From Undibacterium paludis (lineage in GTDB: Bacteria > Pseudomonadota > Gammaproteobacteria > Burkholderiales > Burkholderiaceae_D): DNA of 64,000 nt. This document shows positions 1 to 7,931 of the stretch, in pieces (positions within the stretch are counted from its first letter, which is position 1; each line of letters opens with the position of its first letter). The stretch spans positions 124,001-188,000 of the forward strand of contig NZ_JAKZHX010000001.1 of NCBI RefSeq assembly GCF_022568815.1, read 5' to 3'. The position numbers and the translations under genes were made by a program. The notes under the pieces were generated by a model. It searched no databases and had not been told where the DNA came from. It worked only from the letters and a program-made list of their open reading frames with translations.

Positions 1-1
1 A

Positions 2-379
2 GGCGGTTTGAAGGCGATGAAACTTGGCGGCCTCGACTACCTGGCGCGCCTGTACTGGTACACGGTGGAATTTGGCCTGATCAAGACCAATCAGGGTTTG
101 CGTATTTACGGCGCAGGCATCCTGTCGTCCGGTGGTGAGGTCGAGTATTGTCTGAAACCCGGCACAACTTCACGCCACATCCGTCTTGACATAGAACGCT
201 GCCTGCAAACCCTGTACAAGATAGACAGTTTCCAGGAAACCTATTTCGTCATCGACGACTTCAAGCAATTATTCGATGGCACTGCACCTGATTTCACGCC
301 TTATTACGAGCGTCTGAAACAACTTGATGCCTTGCCAGCCAATACCTTGCTGCCGGGTGAAGTCGAATTGCTGCCATAG
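2..379 (+). CDS. phhA: phenylalanine 4-monooxygenase, C-terminal part (5' end outside window)
   Basis: The visible ~125 residues match the C-terminal half of bacterial phenylalanine hydroxylase, the pterin-dependent, non-heme-iron enzyme that converts phenylalanine to tyrosine in the cytoplasm. The motif LYWYTVEFGLI near the left edge carries the glutamate that binds iron in this family. It is followed by the typical GLRIYGAGILSS stretch and a YFVIDDFKQLF segment. The two histidine ligands lie upstream of the window. Reading is open from base 2, so the gene continues to the left; the TTG and ATG codons near the edge are internal. The stop is TAG at 377-379. A strong hairpin terminator follows about 30 bases on. 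Identification is confident; the upstream part cannot be judged. Confidence 0.93.
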   Translation, partial: GGLKAMKLGGLDYLARLYWYTVEFGLIKTNQGLRIYGAGILSSGGEVEYCLKPGTTSRHIRLDIERCLQTLYKIDSFQETYFVIDDFKQLFDGTAPDFTPYYERLKQLDALPANTLLPGEVELLP

Positions 380-408
380 ATCGATAGAAAAACCGCGACA
401 CTGCCATG

Positions 409-442
409 AAAAAACGGGACATCATCTGATGTCCCGTTTTTT
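409..442. terminator. bidirectional intrinsic terminator between phhA and the DUF2147 gene
   Basis: A perfect inverted repeat (ACGGGACATCA / TGATGTCCCGT) is flanked by an A-tract on the left and a T-tract on the right. It can therefore end transcripts in both directions. It lies exactly between two convergent genes, and the right T-tract overlaps the stop codon of the leftward gene. Confidence 0.93.
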
Positions 443-903
443 CATTTGTGCGCCGTAACGGTATTTGAGACACGTGTCCAGACCTGGCTGCGGCCATCTT
501 CAGGCTTGTCCTTGTAGGGTGTGACCTCCAGTTCTGTCGGGCTCAGCATGCGCATCTGGCAGGTATACATCTGGCCATCGGCACGATTGAATATCTTGCC
601 TGACCAGGTGCCGGATTTGCCTGGAGTAAATCCTTCCATGATAGTCCTGCCCAGCGCAGCGGCTGCGGAAGCATCCAGCGTCTTGCTGACTTTGCCGCAC
701 AGGGCGCCGCCGCAATGACCAATGTCAACCTCGAGTATACCGCTCTGCGTGAGCCAGGTACCGGTAACTGGCTCTTGTTTTGCCGCCTCCTGTATCTGTG
801 CCTCGACGGGTGCCAGATAATAATCAGACAGTCCTGCCTGTTGTGCCTGGGCGGACCAGACGCTCATCAATAAGCTGGCAACTACGATCATTTGCTTTTT
901 CAT
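442..903 (-). CDS. secreted DUF2147 family protein
   Basis: A 153-residue protein with a clear signal peptide (residues 1-20, cleavage after SAQA), so it is expected in the periplasm. The body from about residue 47 has the DUF2147 pattern: a G-x-W start, an IGHC...LCGK core with C64 and C69, then a W-rich beta segment ending near residue 148. A third cysteine is at 115. DUF2147 proteins are small beta-rich secreted proteins of unknown function. The start is supported by AGGAGA seven bases upstream of the ATG. It is a single gene that ends in the shared terminator with phhA. Confidence 0.85.
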   Translation of the reverse strand: MKKQMIVVASLLMSVWSAQAQQAGLSDYYLAPVEAQIQEAAKQEPVTGTWLTQSGILEVDIGHCGGALCGKVSKTLDASAAAALGRTIMEGFTPGKSGTWSGKIFNRADGQMYTCQMRMLSPTELEVTPYKDKPEDGRSQVWTRVSNTVTAHK

Positions 904-1029
904 GTCTATTCTCCTTGGATAGTAGAGGTGATGATGATCATCACGGCCACGCCATTAGACAGGAGCAAGGTATCTGGCAGATGTCAGAAACTGCCCTGTT
1001 TGCATCTTTACATGTGTCAGCGCCATCCA

Positions 1030-1080
1030 GATACACTGAGATACAAAAGATTTTGTCTCCGTCTCGATTTAGGCTATAAA
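1030..1080 (+). promoter_or_regulatory. candidate promoter with OmpR-type direct repeat upstream of the response regulator gene
   Basis: TTGTCT (1053-1058), a 16-base spacer and TATAAA (1075-1080) form a plausible sigma-70 promoter, placing the transcript start about 37 bases before the ATG at 1124. Just upstream lie two GATACA copies at 1030-1035 and 1040-1045, one helical turn apart, the arrangement bound by OmpR-family regulators. Autoregulation by the downstream gene product is an inference. Confidence 0.45.
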
Positions 1081-1123
1081 GCTCAATGAACGAGTCACAG
1101 AGAACGAGCACCAGGCCCTGCAT

Positions 1124-1879
1124 ATGGAAACCACAGAATCCCCGGATCATATCCTTATCGTCGATGACGACGCCGAGATACGTGAGCTGACTGCGCTTTA
1201 CCTGCGCAAGACTGGCAACAAGGTCAGTACCGCTGCCAACGGCAAGCAAATGCGCGCAGCACTTGACGGTGCTGCCGTCGACCTGATCGTACTCGATGTC
1301 ATGATGCCCGGTGAAGATGGCCTGAGTCTGTGCCGCGAATTACGTTCAGGTCCGGACAAGATCATTCCCATCCTCATGCTGACTGCACGCGCAGATGAAA
1401 CGGACCGCGTGGTAGGGCTGGAAATGGGTGCAGACGACTACCTGACCAAACCCTTTGCAGCCCGTGAACTGCTGGCCCGCATCAAGGCGGTATTGCGCCG
1501 CACCCGCATGCTGCCGCCGCATCTGCGTGAGCAAAAGCCGCCAGCCATGTTGCAGTTCGGGGAGTGGCAACTCGATACCCTGGCACGCCATCTGCTTGAC
1601 CGGGGCAATGTCATGGTCACGTTGAGCGGCGCCGAATATCGGTTGCTGCAAGTTTTTGTTGAACATCCGCAGCGGGTACTCAACCGTGACCAGTTGCTGA
1701 ACCTGACCCAGGGGCGCGATGCAGAGTTGTTTGAACGTTCCATAGACTTGCTGGTCAGCCGTTTGCGCCAGCATTTGCGCGACGATGCACGCGAGCCGCG
1801 TTACATCAAGACTGTGCGCAGCGAAGGTTATGTATTTTGCGCTCAGGTGACAGAAGTGAGTGCACAGGCGGAGGCATGA
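1124..1879 (+). CDS. OmpR-family response regulator
   Basis: A 251-residue two-component response regulator. The receiver domain (about 8-125) shows the acidic cluster D14-D16, the phosphoacceptor D58 in VLDVMMPGEDG, and K109 in the LTKPF motif. The C-terminal winged-helix DNA-binding domain (about 145-240) ends in the usual RSEGYVF motif. The gene overlaps the following histidine kinase by an ATGATG junction (stop TGA at 1877-1879), so the two are translationally coupled. The domain style is close to OmpR/RstA-type regulators. The signal and regulon cannot be read from the sequence. Confidence 0.93.
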   Translation: METTESPDHILIVDDDAEIRELTALYLRKTGNKVSTAANGKQMRAALDGAAVDLIVLDVMMPGEDGLSLCRELRSGPDKIIPILMLTARADETDRVVGLEMGADDYLTKPFAARELLARIKAVLRRTRMLPPHLREQKPPAMLQFGEWQLDTLARHLLDRGNVMVTLSGAEYRLLQVFVEHPQRVLNRDQLLNLTQGRDAELFERSIDLLVSRLRQHLRDDAREPRYIKTVRSEGYVFCAQVTEVSAQAEA

Positions 1880-3219
1880 TGCAAACCCTGGAAAGCCTGC
1901 GCTGGCCGCGCACCCTGTTTGGCCGCATCAACCTGATCTTGCTTGGTGCACTGCTGATGGCCTGTGCCCTGTCGTTTGCCTTGTCACAGTGGGACAAGAT
2001 GCAGGTCAGGAAAAACCACATGGTGTATTCAGTCGGCAAAGACGTCGGTAATGCCATCGCCTTTCTCGATCGCCTGCCGGTCAATGAAAGAGGTATCTGG
2101 CTGGACAGGCTGGCGCGTAACAACTATCAATACAGCCTGGAAGCTGCACCGCCGGACGCGAAGGACAGCATAGACATAGATATTGCCAATGAAGCCATCA
2201 GCGCCATCAGGGATAATCTTGAACGTCCGGAAAAAATCGTCATCAGCACACGCATGGAAGGTGATAAAAAAATCCTGCAGCTGCACCTTGCCCTGCGCGA
2301 CGGTGAGCCGCTGACCGTCAGGCTCAGCGCCACTCCGTATACCATACAGTGGAGCATGGTTTTATTACTGTGCCTGCAACTGGTTATACTGATGACGGCA
2401 AGCTGGCTGGCTGTACGTGTGGCAACGCGGCCCCTGTCCATGCTGGCTGACGCTGCCGATGCCATCGTCAAACCAGGTTCCACACCAGAGTTGCCAAGCC
2501 ACGCCCCGCAAGAAGTGTATCGCGCCTGCACGGCCTTCCAGAACATGCAACAGCGCATCGACGTCTACCTGGCAGAACGCATGCAGATACTGGCCGCCAT
2601 CGCCCACGACCTGCAAACCCCGATTACCCGCATGCGCCTGCGCACGGAATTCATGGATGATGATGCCCAGCGCCACAAGATGCAGGCAGACCTGCAAGCC
2701 ATGCAAAAACTGGTGGAACAGGGCCTGGCTTATGCAAAGGTACAAAACCAGTTACAGGCCAGCCAGGAAGCGCTCAGCAAAGTGGCGCTGGACGCACTGG
2801 TAGCCAGCCTGGTACAAGACTACTGTGACACCGGTCAGCCAGTCCGTCTGACAGAAGTGTTCAATCTCAATATGGACACCCAGCCACAGGCTCTTACCCG
2901 CCTGCTTGGCAACCTGATTGATAACGGGCTCAAGTTTGGTGGCGAAGTCGGCGTAATGATGCAAAAGAATGACGGGCAATACGTCAGCATCATCGTGCAA
3001 GACCGCGGACCAGGCATACCGCAGGATCAATGGGCAGCCGTCATGCAACCTTTTGTCCGACTGGAAAGCTCGCGCAATAGCGAAACCGGAGGCGCAGGCC
3101 TGGGTCTCGCCATCGTGGGGCAACTGGCCCTGTCCCTGCATGCCCAATTGCGGTTCGCCAATCTTGAAGGCGGCGGCTTTGCAGTCAGCGTGATACTGCC
3201 GCTGCAAAGCGTGACCTGA
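1879..3219 (+). CDS. EnvZ-like sensor histidine kinase
   Basis: A membrane sensor kinase of about 446 residues, partner of the preceding regulator. Two membrane segments (about 18-37 and 159-179) enclose a ~120-residue periplasmic domain. A HAMP region follows, then a dimerisation helix with H243 in IAHDLQTPITRMRLR. The ATP-binding domain shows an N-box (N345/N349), DRGPGI (375-380) and GGAGLGLAI (404-412). Two adjacent ATGs are possible (1876 and 1879). The GGAGG at 1870-1874 sits better for 1879; the 1876 start would give one more residue. The H-box style puts it in the EnvZ/RstB group. Confidence 0.9.
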   Translation: MQTLESLRWPRTLFGRINLILLGALLMACALSFALSQWDKMQVRKNHMVYSVGKDVGNAIAFLDRLPVNERGIWLDRLARNNYQYSLEAAPPDAKDSIDIDIANEAISAIRDNLERPEKIVISTRMEGDKKILQLHLALRDGEPLTVRLSATPYTIQWSMVLLLCLQLVILMTASWLAVRVATRPLSMLADAADAIVKPGSTPELPSHAPQEVYRACTAFQNMQQRIDVYLAERMQILAAIAHDLQTPITRMRLRTEFMDDDAQRHKMQADLQAMQKLVEQGLAYAKVQNQLQASQEALSKVALDALVASLVQDYCDTGQPVRLTEVFNLNMDTQPQALTRLLGNLIDNGLKFGGEVGVMMQKNDGQYVSIIVQDRGPGIPQDQWAAVMQPFVRLESSRNSETGGAGLGLAIVGQLALSLHAQLRFANLEGGGFAVSVILPLQSVT

Positions 3220-3245
3220 CAAGCCTAAGTATCAGAAACGCCAGA

Positions 3246-4067
3246 TTAAAGCCGCCAGTACAGACCGTCTTCCCGCTGCATCAGGGCATTCACAATGAAC
3301 TCTCTCCGCAATGTCGCAAAGTCTTGATGGAATTGCAGCAGAAAGCTGTTGATCTCTGCTTCCGGATAACGCTTTTCCAGCTGCAGTTGCCCGACCAGCC
3401 AGCGTAAAATCACCAGGCGTTTCTTGCGCTGCTCCGGTATGGCGACCAACCGCCCTTCTTTGACGAAGGACTTCATCACCCGTTGTGTTTCTGCCTCGCT
3501 TGATTCCAGGTCCAGCATGGTCCGGGCAGAGTTCCAGGTGGTGTTGAAACGCTCGGTGCGGCTGCTCTTCAGTCTTTGCTGCGCCAGCGCCTGCCAGGAC
3601 GCACTGCCATAGCCGGCCACCAGGTCACGCCCTATTGCCTGCCATAATGCCGGCTCGCCAGCCAGGTCCATCGCCTGTATGTAATCGGCAGTGACAACAA
3701 AAAACTGGCGGCGATAAGGCAACAGGTAATTGTGTTCATCAAGCTGCAATTGCACTTGCGCTTCGGCATAGCTGGCAAACCAGTGATTGAAAAAAGCACC
3801 AACACCCTGGCCGTGCCAGAAGTCCCCCATATCATCGCCGGCTTTGGCTTCACCACCAAAGATGATGCGCGCATGTTCCCAGTTCTGGAAACCGGCATCG
3901 GCAGCAGCCAGATTCATGCAATGCTTGAGTTGCCAGGCAGTTGGTAATTCCCAGTTGCGCTGACGGCTTAAAATAGTCGCCTGGCGTGTGGCGCCAGCAT
4001 TGCCGCTTTCCAGCAGTTTTTGCAGCAGGCGGGCGCGGGTCTTGATTTCTGTGGTCAGGGCGTTCAT
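3246..4067 (-). CDS. DUF2087 domain protein
   Basis: A 273-residue soluble protein. The last ~75 residues match DUF2087: the pattern GRLxxIP, then RYPEAEINxFL, DFATLRREFI and a terminal REDGLYWR. This domain is often fused to transcriptional regulators and is thought to be winged-helix-like. The first 75 residues have a KHCMNLAAADAGFQNWEHAR segment that I recognise only as a recurring motif in uncharacterised proteins. No signal peptide or membrane segment is visible. The start at 4067 is chosen because CAGGAG lies seven bases upstream; a TTG 18 bases earlier is less likely. Function unknown. Confidence 0.7.
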   Translation of the reverse strand: MNALTTEIKTRARLLQKLLESGNAGATRQATILSRQRNWELPTAWQLKHCMNLAAADAGFQNWEHARIIFGGEAKAGDDMGDFWHGQGVGAFFNHWFASYAEAQVQLQLDEHNYLLPYRRQFFVVTADYIQAMDLAGEPALWQAIGRDLVAGYGSASWQALAQQRLKSSRTERFNTTWNSARTMLDLESSEAETQRVMKSFVKEGRLVAIPEQRKKRLVILRWLVGQLQLEKRYPEAEINSFLLQFHQDFATLRREFIVNALMQREDGLYWRL

Positions 4068-4313
4068 ACGTGCGCTCCTGAACAACAGACTGATGTTAGT
4101 AAAGACAGGGTGAAATACGTAAAAGACAACATGATAGACTCCAGTTCGCTTATCGACGACCCGCTGACGTCAAACGAAACTTGGTTCATCACATTATGGA
4201 AGATGTGTATTTGCAGGGTGAGAGCCTCTTTTGCGGGCAGGCGCCCCTGGGCACCTGAAGCGCGATTGTAGGCCGGTACGCCGATATGGTCAACACCCTG
4301 ATTAACGATGCCC

Positions 4314-4931
4314 TCAATGCATTGCCGGCATGGCCGCCAGCGACACACCGAGCAAGACCAGGATGCTGCCGATAAAGCGGTTCAACATGACTTGCCTGTT
4401 CAACATGGCTGCCCGCAGACCTTGATCAGAAAAAAACAGGGCCACCAGGCTGAACCACAACCAGTGCGCAAACGACATGAACAGGCCGTAGGCAAATTGC
4501 ACGGGCAGACTGGTATCGACCTGTACCACCTGCGTATAAGTGCTGACCACAAACAGGGTTGTCTTGGGATTGAAGGCATTAGTCATGAAACCGGTGCGCA
4601 AGGCTGCCCACGTGCTCAACTGCCGCCCGCCAGCAGTGCCTGCATTGCTCACTGGCCGTGTCGCAAAAGTCTGGTAACCGACATAAATCAGATACATTGC
4701 ACCGATAATCTTGATGACAAAGTACAGTTGCGCTGAACTGGCGATCAGCAAGCCCACTCCCAGCATGGTGTACATCACATGCACCTGCACGCCCAGTGCG
4801 ATGCCGGCAGCAGCCAGCAGGCCGGTGCGGCGGCCATACAGGTAGCTATTCCTGGTCACCATGGCAAAGTCTGCACCCGGACTGATGACAGCCAGGATGG
4901 TGATGATGGCAACGGCGATTAATTCTGTCAT
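4314..4931 (-). CDS. LysE family translocator (amino acid exporter)
   Basis: A 205-residue inner membrane protein with about six hydrophobic segments. The N-terminal motif VISPGADFAMVTRNS (about 15-29) is diagnostic of the LysE/RhtB superfamily, whose members export amino acids or related metabolites by proton exchange. The conserved GAMYLIYVGYQ and FNPKTTLF segments are also present. It is divergent from a LysR-type regulator gene with a palindrome between them, the classic arrangement of lysE/argO with their regulator. The substrate is not predictable. Confidence 0.9.
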   Translation of the reverse strand: MTELIAVAIITILAVISPGADFAMVTRNSYLYGRRTGLLAAAGIALGVQVHVMYTMLGVGLLIASSAQLYFVIKIIGAMYLIYVGYQTFATRPVSNAGTAGGRQLSTWAALRTGFMTNAFNPKTTLFVVSTYTQVVQVDTSLPVQFAYGLFMSFAHWLWFSLVALFFSDQGLRAAMLNRQVMLNRFIGSILVLLGVSLAAMPAMH

Positions 4932-4969
4932 TTCTTGCTCCCCAACAGGCGGTCCTGGTTAAACGGATA

Positions 4970-4988
4970 ATGTGATTTTTATTCACAT
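4970..4988. promoter_or_regulatory. palindrome in the lysE/lysR divergent intergenic region, candidate operator
   Basis: ATGTGA and TCACAT are separated by seven bases between the exporter start (4931) and the regulator start (5068). The position suits a LysR-type operator. It also resembles a CRP half-site pair, but with a spacer of seven instead of six. Which protein binds it is unknown. Confidence 0.4.
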
Positions 4989-5067
4989 GAATGAGTCTAT
5001 TCTCCCGCCTTGGCGCTGCATTGAAAATCGATTTATACTCAGATATATCATTGAGAAAAAATCACAG

Positions 5068-5967
5068 ATGAGCCAACACCTGCCATCCCTGAATGCGATA
5101 CGTGTGTTTGAAGCGGCGGCGCGCCACCTGAGCCTGGTCAGAGCTGCGGAAGAGCTTCATGTCACCCATGGGGCGGTCAGCCGCCAGATCAGGCAGCTCG
5201 AAGAAAACCTCGGCATAGCTTTGTTTGAAAGACGTAACCGCGCCATCTTCCTGACACGCGCCGGCACCCAGTTGCAAGCTACTTGCACGGACATCATGCG
5301 CCAGCTTGAAGCCGGCATAAGGCAGGTCCGTCAGGCCACCATTGCCCTACCCCTGGTCGTCTCATGCGAACCTACCATCGCCATGCGCTGGCTAATACCG
5401 CGCCTGGGCAAATTCAGGCTGCACTATCCCGACCTGGAAATCCATCTGTTTGCAGCCGGTGGCCCAGTCAATTTACAGCAAGGCCATATCGACCTGGCCC
5501 TGCGACGCAATGATTTTGCCTGGGACAGGAGTTATCACTCAGTCGTCGTTGCCCGCGAACTGATCGCCCCGGTCTGCGCGCCGACTTTGCTGCAAAACGG
5601 CGAGTTGATATTTGAGCAGCAACGCTTGCTGCATACCGCGTCCCGGCCCGATGCCTGGCAACGCTGGCAACACGTCAGCCAAAAGACATTGAAGGCAGCG
5701 AGCAGGGCCAGTTATGAACATTTTTACCTGAGCCTGCAAGCCGCCTGCGCCGGCCTGGGTGTGGCGATGGCGTCGGCGTATATGGTGGAAGACGAAATCG
5801 GCAGCGGCCAGTTGCTGGCGCCTTACCCGTTTGTCCCTGACGGCTCTGACTATGTCTTGCTGTCGGCTGTCCCCTTTGCGCAAGACCAGCGTCGTCAGGC
5901 GTTCCTGGCGTGGTTGCAGCAGGAAATGCTGGTGAGCAGCCAGAAAATCAACGCGCAAGATCAATAA
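5068..5967 (+). CDS. LysR-family transcriptional regulator (GcvA-like)
   Basis: A 299-residue regulator. The N-terminal helix-turn-helix is clear: LNAIRVFEAAARHLS, then AAEELHVTHGAVSRQIRQLE and LGIALFERR within residues 8-56. The VTHGAVSRQIR wording is typical of the GcvA group. A periplasmic-binding-protein-like effector domain follows (about 92-295). The ATG at 5068 gives the normal family N-terminus; the reading frame continues 32 codons upstream but without a matching domain. Its 3' end overlaps the end of the convergent acyltransferase gene by seven bases. It probably controls the divergent LysE gene. Confidence 0.88.
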   Translation: MSQHLPSLNAIRVFEAAARHLSLVRAAEELHVTHGAVSRQIRQLEENLGIALFERRNRAIFLTRAGTQLQATCTDIMRQLEAGIRQVRQATIALPLVVSCEPTIAMRWLIPRLGKFRLHYPDLEIHLFAAGGPVNLQQGHIDLALRRNDFAWDRSYHSVVVARELIAPVCAPTLLQNGELIFEQQRLLHTASRPDAWQRWQHVSQKTLKAASRASYEHFYLSLQAACAGLGVAMASAYMVEDEIGSGQLLAPYPFVPDGSDYVLLSAVPFAQDQRRQAFLAWLQQEMLVSSQKINAQDQ

Positions 5968-6824
5968 AAGCCAGGTTCCCCCGGTGGACGGGTCTTGAAG
6001 CGCTTGTGCGCCCAGAAATATTCTGCTGGCGCCTTCATGATCTCTTGCTCGATGAAGGCATTCATGGCGCGCGTGGCAGCCACCATGTCTTCACCGGGAT
6101 AATCAGTCCATGCCTCATGGAAGCTGACCTTCCAGCCACGATAGCCGGGGAGTATGGTGGCAATGACCGGTATCACCTTGGCGCCGGTCGTTGCAGCAAT
6201 GCGCGGCACTGCTGTCAAGGTCGCTGCAGGTACGCCAAAGAAAGGGATGAATTCCGCATCCTTGGCGCCAAAATCCATATCCGGCAGCATGAAGAAAGGC
6301 AGGCCCTCACGCATGGCACGGATAATGGGCTTGACCCCTTCGGCACGGGAAAAAAGTTTGACCGGACGGAAGCGTGAACGCCCCTTGCGCAAGGCGGCAT
6401 CAAACACCTTGCTGCGCTGCTGGGTATAAATCGAACATAACGAGGATTCAAACATCACTGCCACCCCTGCCACATCAAGACTGACAAAATGCGGGCACAT
6501 CAGTATCGTCGGGCCAGACTGAATTGCCGCCATCGGTATGGCGGGGACTATCTGTATCAGTTTTCTCAGGCGTGCTTCCGATGCCCACCAGAGTATGCCA
6601 CGCTCAAGCACGCTGCGCGCATACACCTGGAAGTGGCGTTTGGCGATGGACGACCTTTCCTGCTCATTCAGTTGTGGCAGGCACAGCGACAGATTTTTCA
6701 AGGTGATCAGGCGGCGCTTGCGTATCAATATAAACAATATGCTGCCCACGCCCTCGCCCAGGCGTCCCAGCACAGGCAGGGGCAACCAGTGCAGCAACCA
6801 CATCAAGACCAGCACTGCCCTCAT
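5961..6824 (-). CDS. LpxL/LpxM-type lysophospholipid (lipid A) acyltransferase, second of a pair
   Basis: A 287-residue member of the late lipid A acyltransferase family, which transfers acyl chains from acyl-ACP onto Kdo2-lipid A or related lysolipids at the inner membrane. One N-terminal hydrophobic anchor is visible. The catalytic HX4D motif is H112-D117 in CPHFVSLD. It keeps the family segments MLPDMDFG and the C-terminal PAEYFWAHKRFKTRP. The start overlaps the stop of the upstream paralogue by ATGA, so the two are coupled. The exact acyl position is not predictable; a role as ornithine-lipid or other O-acyltransferase is possible. Confidence 0.88.
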   Translation of the reverse strand: MRAVLVLMWLLHWLPLPVLGRLGEGVGSILFILIRKRRLITLKNLSLCLPQLNEQERSSIAKRHFQVYARSVLERGILWWASEARLRKLIQIVPAIPMAAIQSGPTILMCPHFVSLDVAGVAVMFESSLCSIYTQQRSKVFDAALRKGRSRFRPVKLFSRAEGVKPIIRAMREGLPFFMLPDMDFGAKDAEFIPFFGVPAATLTAVPRIAATTGAKVIPVIATILPGYRGWKVSFHEAWTDYPGEDMVAATRAMNAFIEQEIMKAPAEYFWAHKRFKTRPPGEPGFY

Positions 6825-7681
6825 GCCTGCACCTCGTCAATAGCCGCATCAGGGCCGTCGACACCCTCGGGTTTCTTGTAGCGATTGTAGCTCCAGAAAT
6901 ATTGTGCCGGTGAGTGTGCGATCAGTTTTTCCATGCCACGATTGATGGCGGTGGCCTGCGCGACCGGGTCCATGCCCAATTCCTCCTCAAACGGCACAAA
7001 ACGTATCACATAACCTTTACCACCAGGCAAGCGTTCGGCATAGGTCAGGATAATGGGTGCGCCAGTCATGCCATGCAATTTGGCTGACAGGGTCATGGTA
7101 TAGGCGCGCTTGCCAAAGAATTTGGCCCAGACGCCCTCCCCTTCTTGCGGTACCTGGTCGGGCAGCAGTCCTATGGCCTCGCCCTTCTTGAGCGCTTTGG
7201 CCATGATGCGGACACCTGAGAGATTGGCCGCCGCCAGCAAAAGATTGTCGCGCGCCCTTGCTCCCTCTATCAGCGGTTTCAGGGCGGCCTTGCGTGGCGG
7301 CCGGTACAGCACGGTCAAACGGGTGCGAACAGCGATGCTTTGCGCCACAATTTCAAAGCAACCAAGATGTGGTGTTAAAAATATAATACCTTTTTTGGCA
7401 TCCAGTGCGGCTTGTACCAGTTCCCAGTTTTCTATGCTGGCCGTCTTCAGGACGCGTTCGGGTCTGGCGCACCATATAAAGGGTAATTCGAGGATATTCT
7501 TGCCCGCCTCACGTACAGCCTCATGCAGATGTGCACTGAATCCGGCCCGGCCCATGTTTTCCTTCATGCGCCGACGATAAGAGCCAGACAGCAAATAAAC
7601 AGCCCAACCCAGTACGGCGCCAATAAAATGCAGGACTGACAATGGAAAAATGGAAAGAAAACGAAACAAGGTAACAAGCAT
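6821..7681 (-). CDS. LpxL-type lysophospholipid (lipid A) acyltransferase, first of a pair
   Basis: A 286-residue paralogue of the following gene. It has an N-terminal membrane anchor, the HX4E active-site pair H105-E110 in TPHLGCFE, a LLPDQVP segment and the C-terminal PAQYFWSYNRYKKP. The ATG at 7681 is preferred to a TTG 12 bases upstream because a GAG sits at a suitable distance and the N-terminus then matches the family. Two such genes divergent from metK are typical of Burkholderiales. Together the pair can supply the two secondary acyl chains of lipid A (inference). Confidence 0.88.
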   Translation of the reverse strand: MLVTLFRFLSIFPLSVLHFIGAVLGWAVYLLSGSYRRRMKENMGRAGFSAHLHEAVREAGKNILELPFIWCARPERVLKTASIENWELVQAALDAKKGIIFLTPHLGCFEIVAQSIAVRTRLTVLYRPPRKAALKPLIEGARARDNLLLAAANLSGVRIMAKALKKGEAIGLLPDQVPQEGEGVWAKFFGKRAYTMTLSAKLHGMTGAPIILTYAERLPGGKGYVIRFVPFEEELGMDPVAQATAINRGMEKLIAHSPAQYFWSYNRYKKPEGVDGPDAAIDEVQA

Positions 7682-7863
7682 GATGCCGCTCAAGTATCAG
7701 TGTAAAAAGTAGGGGATATTCGACAGAAAATGCAGAACGAGCGTAAAATATCACACATTGGTAAGCTTTGACCTGCTTATTGACCTCCTTGAGGAAGGTA
7801 TCCAGGCTCATGACAAGCCACCGCCGAGTTAACAGACAACTTGCGAGGCGGTTAATAAAACTC

Positions 7864-7929
7864 GCTAAAGCGTCGCAGGACTCTTCCGACTGCGGCATAA
7901 TTTTTACGGTCATTTTTTTTAGGAGCCTG
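7864..7929 (+). promoter_or_regulatory. structured metK leader: hairpin followed by U-rich tract and ribosome binding site
   Basis: Within the ~250-base gap between the acyltransferase gene and metK, GTCGCAG (7872-7878) can pair with CTGCGGC (7890-7896). Two T-rich runs and a strong AGGAG just before the metK ATG follow. A small CGCTaaAGCG hairpin precedes it. The layout could be an attenuator or a translation control element, but it does not match a SAM riboswitch class I can recognise. Confidence 0.3.
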
Positions 7930-7931
7930 CG

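Noticed and set aside
4970-4988. CRP-binding site
   Set aside because: The spacer between TGTGA and TCACA is seven bases rather than six, so a standard CRP site is not supported.
7694-7931. SAM riboswitch upstream of metK
   Set aside because: I could not match any of the SAM riboswitch consensus patterns I know; only generic hairpins are present.
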